Origin: an uncultured Ellagibacter sp.
Lineage (GTDB): Bacteria > Actinomycetota > Coriobacteriia > Coriobacteriales > Eggerthellaceae
Assembly: GCA_934661105.1 (NCBI GenBank)
Contig: CAKUIV010000116.1
Location: 1 to 6,280 of the forward strand
Direction of reading: 5' to 3'
DNA: 6,280 nt
Made by a program: the position numbers and the translations under genes. The notes beneath the pieces are model-generated. The model was not told the origin of the DNA. It searched no databases and saw only the letters and a list, made by a program, of their open reading frames with translations. Of this stretch, positions 1 through 5,606 are shown one piece after another. Numbering within the stretch: position 1 is the stretch's first letter; each line of letters begins with the position of its first letter.

Positions 1-168
1 TGGTTCCCTGAGCAGGACGGCGAAGAGCCCAACCTGTTCGGCGTTTGGAAGTCCAACTTCAACAGCCTCGTGCCGCACCAGAACATCGGTAAGCTTGGCT
101 TCGGCGCTCCGTACAAGGGTGTTATGTGCAACATCCGTCGCGTCCATAGCCTGAACTCGGACGACTAG
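1..168 (+). CDS. Molybdopterin oxidoreductase catalytic subunit, C-terminal end only (partial)
   Basis: Frame 1 is open from the first base to a TAG at 166-168, giving the last 55 residues of a protein that begins upstream of the window. The tail contains W-F-P-E, then EPNLFGVWKSNFN, LVP, a glycine-rich GFGAPYKG, and ends in CNIRRVHSLNSDD. This pattern (N-x-L-x-P, then G-x-x-x-K and a cysteine-containing last strand) resembles the molybdopterin-dinucleotide-binding C-terminal domain of DMSO-reductase-superfamily enzymes, especially the transhydroxylase/catechol-dehydroxylase-like branch common in gut Coriobacteriia. The assignment is supported by the next gene, which looks like the small subunit of such an enzyme and starts only 16 bases downstream. 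The Mo-binding and Fe-S regions lie outside the window, so substrate and reaction cannot be told. Any secreted, unrelated protein with a similar tail would be an alternative, but that seems less likely. Confidence 0.6.
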   Translation, partial: WFPEQDGEEPNLFGVWKSNFNSLVPHQNIGKLGFGAPYKGVMCNIRRVHSLNSDD

Positions 169-184
169 AAAGGAAGTGGCATTA

Positions 185-544
185 ATGGCAGATCAGAAGT
201 ACGCACTTCTCGTTGACTATACGTACTACTCCGGCAACCATGCCGCTGAGATCGGCTGCAAAGAAGAGCTTGGCCTTCCTCTCGAACAGTTCGGTATCAA
301 GGAAGTCCAGGTTGGCCCGTTCAAGAAGGGTGAAGGCAACGACGGTGACGACTGGGAGTGGTTCTACATTCCTTGCCCGACGTCGATCTTCTCCGAGCAT
401 TGGGGAACCAATGGCGACAAGGCCGGTCAGCGTCCTCTCGCTGTGCAGGTAGACGAATCTGGTTCGATGTACTACGGTACCGTCGAAGAGATGGTCGCCA
501 AGATGGCAGAGTTCGATCGTCCGATGGTTCTCTTCCAGCTGTAA
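185..544 (+). CDS. Ferredoxin-like small subunit of molybdopterin oxidoreductase, cluster cysteines almost all lost
   Basis: A 119-residue protein. ATG 185 is chosen over GTG 176 because AGGAAG at 171-176 sits 8 bases before it. The gene starts 16 bases after the putative catalytic subunit, so the two are almost certainly co-transcribed. The framework matches 4Fe-4S small subunits of molybdoenzymes: YALLVDYTY, then CKEELGLP (25-32), FGIKEVQVGP, a W-x-W-x-Y-I-P segment, P-T, and M-Y-Y-G-T-V-E-E near the end. In normal members a CxxCxxCxxxC motif follows the first strand. Here those positions are Tyr15, Asn18, Ala21 and Cys25. The second cysteine set is Phe69, His72, Ala86 and Asp90. Only Cys25 remains, plus an unrelated Cys64. 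The reading frame is intact, with a good ribosome binding site, so this looks like a kept structural subunit and not a decayed gene. It probably cannot bind a 4Fe-4S cluster. No signal peptide or membrane segment is visible, so it is likely cytoplasmic unless carried by its partner. Confidence 0.72.
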   Translation: MADQKYALLVDYTYYSGNHAAEIGCKEELGLPLEQFGIKEVQVGPFKKGEGNDGDDWEWFYIPCPTSIFSEHWGTNGDKAGQRPLAVQVDESGSMYYGTVEEMVAKMAEFDRPMVLFQL

Positions 545-565
545 CTCTTTAGTGTGTTAAGATAT

Positions 566-593
566 CGGTGGCCGCCGCAAAAAGCGGCCACCG
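566..593 (+). other. Perfect intercistronic hairpin (10-bp stem) without U tract
   Basis: CGGTGGCCGC at 566-575 pairs exactly with GCGGCCACCG at 584-593 around an 8-base loop, CGCAAAAA. It lies 22 bases after the ferredoxin-like gene and 32 before the next start codon. No run of T follows the 3' arm (TATCGTG), so it is a poor intrinsic terminator. A role in partial attenuation, or in protecting the upstream message from 3' exonucleases so that the enzyme subunits are made in excess, is inferred. Confidence 0.7.
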
Positions 594-625
594 TATCGTG
601 TGAAAGACCAATAAGGAGGGATAAC

Positions 626-901
626 ATGACCCGCGATGAGTTTTTTGAGCTCGACGCAGCTGAGGCTGCTAAGGAGCTGAACGCTGGCCTCGCAGAGGGC
701 AAGAGCAAGGACGAGGTTCTCGCTGACCACGGTATTGCTCAGGCAGACCTCATGAAGGCTCAGATCTTCTTCGTGAAGGACAAGTTTATTGCTCGCGCTT
801 GGGGTGGCTACACCTCGACGAAGCGTACCGGCAACGAAGCTGGCGACACCGCTAATGGCGTTGGCGACTCCGATCCTTCGAAGGGCTACAACGGCATCTA
901 G
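626..901 (+). CDS. Small hypothetical protein, 91 aa, helical with possible helix-turn-helix-like core
   Basis: ATG 626 is preceded by a near-perfect Shine-Dalgarno, AAGGAGGG at 613-620, with 5 bases between. A longer reading from 554 would run through the hairpin and is rejected. Residues 1-30 are acidic and helical. The stretch around residues 26-55 (GKSKDEVLADHGIAQADLMK, followed by a phenylalanine-rich FFVKDKF) resembles the spacing of a small helix-turn-helix domain, with a turn at H-G-I. The segment GGYTSTKRTGNE leads into a Gly/Asn/Asp-rich tail that is probably disordered. There are no cysteines, signal peptide or membrane segment. It is the last gene before a strong terminator and shares the transcript of the molybdoenzyme genes. 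It could be a dedicated accessory or regulatory protein for that enzyme. I do not recognise a named family, and the function is unknown. Confidence 0.75.
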   Translation: MTRDEFFELDAAEAAKELNAGLAEGKSKDEVLADHGIAQADLMKAQIFFVKDKFIARAWGGYTSTKRTGNEAGDTANGVGDSDPSKGYNGI

Positions 902-949
902 TTCCTTTTTTGGGGAATGTTTTTCTAGGGGCCTATTACAAGCTCACTT

Positions 950-983
950 AAGAACCTCTTCAGTTCGAAGAGGTTCTTTTTTT
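950..983 (+). terminator. Strong rho-independent terminator
   Basis: AAGAACCTCTTC at 950-961 pairs perfectly with GAAGAGGTTCTT at 967-978 around a 5-base loop. The T run 977-983 overlaps the end of the 3' arm. It lies about 50 bases after the small hypothetical gene and ends the molybdoenzyme operon. Confidence 0.9.
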
Positions 984-1059
984 ATGTCTTAAAGGATTGG
1001 AACACGCTTTCACGATATGTTCTACATTGCTCTGAACTGGGGGTATACAAAAAACACTG

Positions 1060-1068
1060 TGCTAGAAT
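1060..1068 (+). promoter_or_regulatory. Extended -10 promoter for the 109-aa gene
   Basis: TGCTAGAAT at 1060-1068 is an extended -10 element (TG, one base, then TAGAAT, five of six matches to TATAAT). No convincing -35 hexamer lies 16-18 bases upstream, which is tolerable for extended -10 promoters. The predicted start of transcription is near 1075, inside a palindrome. It follows the terminator at 950-983 and precedes an isolated gene, which is where a promoter is expected. Confidence 0.55.
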
Positions 1069-1070
1069 CA

Positions 1071-1080
1071 TCAATATTGA
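1071..1080. promoter_or_regulatory. 10-bp perfect palindrome at predicted transcription start, possible operator
   Basis: TCAATATTGA at 1071-1080 is identical to its reverse complement and covers the expected +1 of the promoter just upstream. A dimeric repressor site is plausible by position, but a 10-bp AT-rich palindrome can arise by chance and no regulator is identified. Confidence 0.35.
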
Positions 1081-1102
1081 ACGCGCAGTTCATAGCGCGT
1101 TC
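1079..1102 (+). repeat. Leader inverted repeat (8-bp arms)
   Basis: GAACGCGC at 1079-1086 and GCGCGTTC at 1095-1102 are exact inverted copies with an 8-base spacer. In RNA this forms a GC-rich hairpin at the very 5' end of the predicted leader, 18 bases before the ribosome binding site. It could stabilise the message. Together with the overlapping palindrome at 1071-1080 it could also be an operator. Confidence 0.5.
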
Positions 1103-1135
1103 TTGTCGTTGAAATGAATGGAGGGTCCTCGCGTA

Positions 1136-1465
1136 ATGGCAACGGAAGACGAAATTCTCGCAGAGGTTGAACAGATTGGCCGTCTTACTCCCGAGCAGGA
1201 AGATATTCTTTACAACATCGCATTGAAGCAGGATGAACTTGGCCGTGAGGCAACGAATATTCTCCTCGAGAAAATCGAGGGAAGCGAGTTGTATCAGCCG
1301 ATGATCGATCGCGAAATGCTCACGTACGAGGTCTTCAACAAGGGAGGAAAACACGAAATCGCGTGTTTGTACGTAACCTTGAAGGGTGTTCGCTATTGCA
1401 TCATGTACGGTGATGAAATCTCTCCGCGTCGTCGCCTCGATCCCGCCGGATCGCCCCGTTACTGA
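1136..1465 (+). CDS. Hypothetical protein, 109 aa
   Basis: ATG 1136 is chosen because GGAGGG at 1120-1125 lies 10 bases upstream. An alternative ATG at 1118 overlaps this Shine-Dalgarno and has none of its own. The first 55 residues or so look like acidic amphipathic helices (EDEILAEVEQIGRLTPEQED, then helical text ending in ILLEKIEGSE). Residues 65-90 look like a beta-sheet: LTYEVFNKGGKHEIACLYVT followed by V-R-Y-C-I-M-Y. The C-terminus is Arg/Pro-rich. Two cysteines, no signal peptide and no membrane segment are present, so it is probably a small soluble cytoplasmic protein. It stands alone between a terminator upstream and a hairpin downstream, with its own promoter. I do not recognise the family. 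The clean start, frame and flanking signals make it a real gene. Confidence 0.75.
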   Translation: MATEDEILAEVEQIGRLTPEQEDILYNIALKQDELGREATNILLEKIEGSELYQPMIDREMLTYEVFNKGGKHEIACLYVTLKGVRYCIMYGDEISPRRRLDPAGSPRY

Positions 1466-1476
1466 TTCTTCTCTTT

Positions 1477-1506
1477 TTGAGCCCGTCGCGTGTGCGGCGG
1501 GCTCAA
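1477..1506 (+). terminator. Probable terminator hairpin after the 109-aa gene
   Basis: The arm at 1477-1489 (TTGAGCCCGTCGC) pairs with 1494-1506 (GCGGCGGGCTCAA) around a GTGT loop: 13 pairs, with one G-U wobble. It starts 12 bases after the stop codon. The T tract that follows is weak (TGTGCTTT), so termination may be incomplete and some read-through into the LRR operon is possible. Confidence 0.6.
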
Positions 1507-1692
1507 TGTGCTTTAAGGCTCATGAAGTTGTAGCAGAGAATTGCTGACGCGCGTATCGAAAGGGTGTTGAAGGTCATTATGGACGCTATGCTGCAAGCGG
1601 TTCCCAAAACCGGGTGTTACACGGCGCCTATCAGTAGAAACAAGGCTCTCAGCGTGCGCGATCTCGATGTATGTTTCGGGGGGTTCACACCT
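1507..1692 (+). other. Intergenic/leader region before the LRR operon
   Basis: These 186 bases lie between the hairpin and the preferred start of the LRR gene. The LRR frame is open back to GTG 1564, but the codons here (AGT, AGA, GTA, ACA, GGG-GGG) differ from the gene body and the translated text lacks a recognisable motif, so I read it as mostly untranslated leader. No convincing -35/-10 pair was found. TTGAAG at 1567-1572 has only a poorly spaced TATGCT at 1587-1592. Transcription may begin from a promoter I cannot see, or partly by read-through. Confidence 0.4.
1678..1683 (+). promoter_or_regulatory. G-rich ribosome binding site deciding the LRR start
   Basis: GGGGGG at 1678-1683 lies 9 bases before ATG 1693 and is the best Shine-Dalgarno-like run near the 5' end of the LRR gene. 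The competing ATG 1579 has only GAAGG at 1569-1573, 5 bases upstream. Confidence 0.4.
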
Positions 1693-3888
1693 ATGCCAAT
1701 GAATGATGCGAATGCGACGCGGGATCAAGTTCTCGCGTCGGAGGAACGGATTCGCGCGTATCACGAAGCGGTCAGGAAAGCTGCGGCGCTTGAAGCTGCA
1801 CGCGTGAGCGAAACGGGTGAAGAACGTGACGCGGATGGCACGGTGTGGGCTTATTCCGTCCTTGATGGGAAACAGGTACGGATAGAGGGATGCACTCCCC
1901 ATGTTGACGCGCTGCGTATACCGTCTGAGCTCCGTGGTCTCCCTGTTGTCTCTTTAGCTCCTGATTCACTGGCTCATTTGAAGTGCGTCGTCTCGATTGT
2001 CGTTCCCGATACGGTGAAATCGATCGGCGGGTGTGCTTTTCGCGGCGATACGGCCCTTGTTTCCGCCGTGCTTCCCTGTGGGGTTGCTGATTTCAGCTCA
2101 GATTGGTTTCGTGGGTGTTCTTCGCTTCGTAAGCTTGTCTTGCCGGGGCTGCTGCAAAAGATCACTCCCCAGGTGTTCGATATCGAAGGGCTTGAGACTC
2201 TTGTGATCGGCTCGGGGGCCTGTAAGGTCGAACCGGGTGCATTCGCCAAAAGCAAGCTTGCAAGAATCGTTGTCGACTCTGAGAATCCCTATATTTGCAC
2301 CGACGGAACTGCGCTCTACGATAGGTCGGGACGCACGCTCATAGCCCTTGCTCTCCCCGTTGGGTCATATAGCGTTGCTTCGTCGTGCGTCGCGATTGCG
2401 CGCAAGGGAATGAGCGCGTTTCGCGATCTTCAGCATATTTCGCTGCCTGACTCGCTTGAAGAAGTCGGCCCGTACGCATTCGCTCACACGTCCCTTGGTG
2501 AATTCGAGGCACCGCATCACCTTCGTTCGATAGGGGAACGTGCTTTTTTCGATTGCGAAAAGCTTTCACGCGTCTTCCTGAACGAGGGCTTGCTGCGCAT
2601 CGGATCGGACGCTTTCTCTTCGACGGCGATTGAGAGCTTGACCATTCCTTCTTCGATCGAGGAGCTGGAATACCCGCTTGCTGCGGGATGCGATCTGACG
2701 TTTTCGGGCGAGGGGGCGACGTGCAAGATAGCCGAGGGGTCGAACCATCTTGAGCTCGACAACCAGGGCGGCCTGTATCGAAACGACCCTGAAGGCGCGA
2801 CGCTCGTTTATGCGATGGATGAATCGGTTGAAACGTTCGATGTGCGCTCGGGAACCGTTGAAATCGCCCCTCGCGCATTCGAGAAGCATGCGAAGCTTCG
2901 TCGTGTATCGTTTCCTGAAAGCGTTACCAAGATAGGAAACGGCGCATTTAAAGGGTGCCGCAGCCTGACGTCGGCGCCGCTGCCCAAAACGCTTGAGTCG
3001 GTCGGTTCGGAGGCCTTCCTCGACACGGCAATCGAGTCGCTTTTCATTCCTCGACTCCTTACTAGAATCGGGGATAACGCTTTCGTTTCCCTTGGGGCTC
3101 ACAACGGGCGAAGCAAGCCGAGCCTGAAAAGCGTTGCGGTTGAAGAAGGTAATGCGAAATATCGAGCCGAATCGGGAATGCTGCTCGAGCGGTGGTCGAG
3201 CGGAAAGCTTCGCGTCATTCTCTACGCTGGGGAGGACGAAGAGATCGACATCCCAAAAGATGTCGTCTCGATTGCGCCGTATGCCTTCAATGGGATTCGA
3301 AGCGCTCGGAGGCTGTACCTGTCTGACCGAATCACGCAGGTTGGCATGAGAGGGTTGTCGTTCAACTGCTATTTGGAGCTCATTCACGTCGATTTGGATG
3401 AGCAACCCGTCGAGGGAAGACGATTCGTCGAATTCCGCTTTCCCGAGGTCGATCGAAGCGTTCAGCAGATACAGCTTGCGTTCAACAGCTCGGAAACCGT
3501 CAGCGTCGAATCGCTGTACGAGCACTACGACAACACGGTTATTGCGGGAAACAACTACGACGCGAAGGAAGACGGGCGTCTTGGTAAATACGAGCAATGC
3601 AAGCTCATCATTGCGCGACTGAAGGATCCAGTGTTTCTTGCTGCGAGCAATAAGAGCATGATGGAGCGGATCGTAAGGAACGATCTTAGGGCGATTTGCG
3701 TCGACATCGCACGCCATGATGACCGAATCGCAATCGATGATTTACTTGACCTGGGGTTTCTCACGCAGGACACAATCGATGGAGTGATAGAGGGCGTTTC
3801 AGCGATTCGAGATGCTGCGATGACGGGGCACCTGCTCGAGGCGAAACGCCGCTTTTTCGAGTTGGATGCTTTTGATTTTGAGCTATAG
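1693..3888 (+). CDS. BspA-type leucine-rich-repeat protein, cytoplasmic, with helical C-terminal domain
   Basis: A 731-residue protein from ATG 1693. ATG 1579 would give 769 residues and GTG 1564 774. An N-terminal acidic/basic helix (about 1-45) leads into a long array of LRR_5 (BspA/TpLRR-type) repeats, roughly residues 73-565. The repeats show the signature I-P-x-S-(V/L)-x-x-I-G-x-x-A-F-x-x-C-x-x-L; clear units are VPDTVKSIGGCAF, LPDSLEEVGPYAF, FPESVTKIGNGAF and LPKTLESVGSEAF. Three repeats carry the loop typical of this family (N-P-x-Y...G-x-L-Y). After the repeats comes a beta-rich linker, then a helical domain from about 632 (YEQCKLIIARLKD) to the end, ankyrin-like in look: LLDLGFLTQDTIDGVIEG, then HLLEAKRRFF and an acidic tail. 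There is no signal peptide, sortase motif or membrane segment, unlike the surface-exposed members. It is the first gene of a tight operon with the VWA-like gene 13 bases downstream. A recognition or adaptor role for the MoxR/VWA pair is inferred. Confidence 0.85.
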   Translation: MPMNDANATRDQVLASEERIRAYHEAVRKAAALEAARVSETGEERDADGTVWAYSVLDGKQVRIEGCTPHVDALRIPSELRGLPVVSLAPDSLAHLKCVVSIVVPDTVKSIGGCAFRGDTALVSAVLPCGVADFSSDWFRGCSSLRKLVLPGLLQKITPQVFDIEGLETLVIGSGACKVEPGAFAKSKLARIVVDSENPYICTDGTALYDRSGRTLIALALPVGSYSVASSCVAIARKGMSAFRDLQHISLPDSLEEVGPYAFAHTSLGEFEAPHHLRSIGERAFFDCEKLSRVFLNEGLLRIGSDAFSSTAIESLTIPSSIEELEYPLAAGCDLTFSGEGATCKIAEGSNHLELDNQGGLYRNDPEGATLVYAMDESVETFDVRSGTVEIAPRAFEKHAKLRRVSFPESVTKIGNGAFKGCRSLTSAPLPKTLESVGSEAFLDTAIESLFIPRLLTRIGDNAFVSLGAHNGRSKPSLKSVAVEEGNAKYRAESGMLLERWSSGKLRVILYAGEDEEIDIPKDVVSIAPYAFNGIRSARRLYLSDRITQVGMRGLSFNCYLELIHVDLDEQPVEGRRFVEFRFPEVDRSVQQIQLAFNSSETVSVESLYEHYDNTVIAGNNYDAKEDGRLGKYEQCKLIIARLKDPVFLAASNKSMMERIVRNDLRAICVDIARHDDRIAIDDLLDLGFLTQDTIDGVIEGVSAIRDAAMTGHLLEAKRRFFELDAFDFEL

Positions 3889-3901
3889 AAAGGGGTGAGC
3901 A

Positions 3902-5554
3902 ATGGGCGAGGGAATCCTTGATGCAAAGATGCAGAGGCGACAGCGGGAAGACGAATTGGCTTGCGATATCGTCGAAGAGTGCCGCGTGCAGCTGATGCTC
4001 AAGTTCCGCTTCCTTGACCTAGCGCTCTGGCGCATGGAGCTCGCGCCCCTTCGCGCAGGGGCGCGATATGCGCTCGCAACCGATGCGAAACGCGTTGCCG
4101 TCGATCCGCCTCGTGTCATCGCGCGGTTCGACGAATCGTTCGACGAGCTGGTTCGCGACTATCTTCATATGGTGATGCATTGCGTGTTCCGCCATCCGTT
4201 CGACAAGAACCACAACCACAAGGAAGCATGGAGCCTTACATGCGACATCATCGTGGAAAATGTCGCGATGGACATGTGCGGAAATCGGTTTGAGAGCGTC
4301 GATGACGCGCGTCGCCGTGAAATCATCGACAAACTGAAGATGCTTTTGGGCGGTTTGCTTCCGAATAAAGTATACGGCTTGGTAAAAGGCCTGATGCAGA
4401 CGCCCGATGGGCAGCCTTATCGTGGATTGAGCCGAAGCGCGCTCAACGAATGGCGCGACCTGTTCGAGCGAGACGAGCATGGGGCGTGGCCCGTCAACAA
4501 TGACAAGCATGAGAAGGCCGACTCGATTCCCGACACGGACGACGGGATGAGCGCGGCGGACCCGACGTCCGGTCCAGACGAAAACGATCTCGACATGAAC
4601 GAGGCGGGCGGTACCGAAGAAGGCTCGTCTGACGATACTGCGTCGAGCGATCAGACGCAGAAGGTCCCCGACGACTCCGCCGATGATTCCGAGGAGGAGA
4701 CGGGTGATGCGGAGGAATCGGATTCGGGCGGCGCCGAGGACGAGACGCGGATGCGCGAGCGGCGCGAGGAAGATGACGATGCTCCCGATTCCGAGCAGGA
4801 TGAGAAGGAATGGGAAGACATCTCGAAGGAAATCGAGATGAATCTCGAGACTTTCTCGAAGGAGTGGGGAAAGGAGTCGGGGAGTCTCATCGCCGCTCTT
4901 TCCGTCGCCAATCGTAAAACCTACGACTACACGGAATTCCTTCGAAGGTTTTCGACCGTCACTGAGGAAATCCTGCTTAACCAGGACGAGTTCGACTACG
5001 TCTACTATACGTACGGCATGGAACTGTATGGGAACATGCCCCTCATTGAGCCTCTGGAGTACAAGGAAACCGACCGTGTGCGCGAGTTCGTCATCGCCAT
5101 CGACACGTCAGGGTCGGTTCGCGGAGATTTGGTGCGTGCATTCATCGAGCATACCTTCCAAATCCTCAAGGAATCGGAAAGCTATGCAACGGATGTGAAC
5201 ATCCATATCGTGCAATGCGATACGCGCGTTCAGGCTGACATGAAAATCGGCAGCTTGAGCGAGGTCGATACGCTCATGGAGCATTTTACGGTTCGAGGAT
5301 TTGGCGGAACGGATTTCAGACCGGTGTTCGACTACATTGACGACCTGCGAAAACGTGGTGAGCTAACGGACATGAAGGGACTGATCTATTTCACGGACGG
5401 ACTCGGGCAATTCCCCGAGAAACCTCCGGAGTACGATACCGCGTTCGTGTTCATGAACGACGAGGGGAAAGAGCTTCCGCCTGTTCCGCCTTGGGCGATG
5501 AAGGTCGTGATCGACGAGGCGTCCATCGAACGCATGAACGGCTCGTCGTCGTAG
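3902..5554 (+). CDS. Putative metallopeptidase-like/VWA-like two-domain protein (DUF2201 type)
   Basis: A 550-residue protein; AAAGGGG at 3889-3895 is 6 bases before ATG 3902. The N-terminal half matches the putative metallopeptidase domain found with VWA-like domains (DUF2201_N type). A helical start leads to A-T-D-x-x-x-V-A-V-D-P, then HMVMHCVFRH at residues 89-98 and the following W-S-L-T-C-D-I segment. The family motif is HExxHxxxxH. All three His (89, 93, 98) are present, but the Glu is Met90, so hydrolysis is doubtful. Residues about 205-305 form a long, very acidic Ser/Asp/Glu linker, probably disordered. The C-terminal VWA-like domain starts near 394 and has a full metal site: D-T-S-G-S (Asp401, Ser403, Ser405), Thr470 in G-G-T-D and Asp499 in F-T-D-G. 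No secretion signal is present. The MoxR ATPase gene follows after 52 bases. Such VWA proteins typically bind the ATPase ring and couple it to a target. Confidence 0.88.
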   Translation: MGEGILDAKMQRRQREDELACDIVEECRVQLMLKFRFLDLALWRMELAPLRAGARYALATDAKRVAVDPPRVIARFDESFDELVRDYLHMVMHCVFRHPFDKNHNHKEAWSLTCDIIVENVAMDMCGNRFESVDDARRREIIDKLKMLLGGLLPNKVYGLVKGLMQTPDGQPYRGLSRSALNEWRDLFERDEHGAWPVNNDKHEKADSIPDTDDGMSAADPTSGPDENDLDMNEAGGTEEGSSDDTASSDQTQKVPDDSADDSEEETGDAEESDSGGAEDETRMRERREEDDDAPDSEQDEKEWEDISKEIEMNLETFSKEWGKESGSLIAALSVANRKTYDYTEFLRRFSTVTEEILLNQDEFDYVYYTYGMELYGNMPLIEPLEYKETDRVREFVIAIDTSGSVRGDLVRAFIEHTFQILKESESYATDVNIHIVQCDTRVQADMKIGSLSEVDTLMEHFTVRGFGGTDFRPVFDYIDDLRKRGELTDMKGLIYFTDGLGQFPEKPPEYDTAFVFMNDEGKELPPVPPWAMKVVIDEASIERMNGSSS

Positions 5555-5606
5555 CTCGAAAACCGAAAGACACCGGGGCGTCCGGTTTGGGAAGAAAGGG
5601 TCCGAT

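Noticed and set aside
555..563. TGTTAAGAT as an extended -10 promoter for the 91-aa gene
   Set aside because: Only four of six -10 matches and no -35. Transcription would begin within the hairpin stem, and co-transcription with the upstream gene explains expression more simply.
554..625. N-terminal extension of the 91-aa protein from 554
   Set aside because: It would translate through the perfect hairpin, while ATG 626 has a near-ideal Shine-Dalgarno.
2339..2878. 179-codon minus-strand open frame in the LRR gene
   Set aside because: Low-complexity Arg/Ser/Pro text opposite good LRR coding sequence, with no independent signals.
2566..3717. 383-codon open frame on the minus strand inside the LRR gene
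   Set aside because: It is fully antisense to a gene with clear LRR repeats. The translated text is Arg-rich with no motif and it has no ribosome binding site context. It is a shadow of codon bias in the + strand gene.
1693..3888. LRR repeats as a DNA repeat or recombination array
   Set aside because: The protein repeats are diverged at the nucleotide level. I saw no long exact direct repeats, so slippage or phase variation is not supported.
4019..4510. 163-codon minus-strand open frame opposite the VWA-like gene
   Set aside because: Antisense to the conserved metallopeptidase-like domain. No recognisable motif or start signal.
5572..5586. Short inverted repeat ACCGG/CCGGT between the VWA-like and MoxR genes
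   Set aside because: Only 5 base pairs, with just TTT after it and a ribosome binding site close by. Too weak to call a terminator or attenuator.
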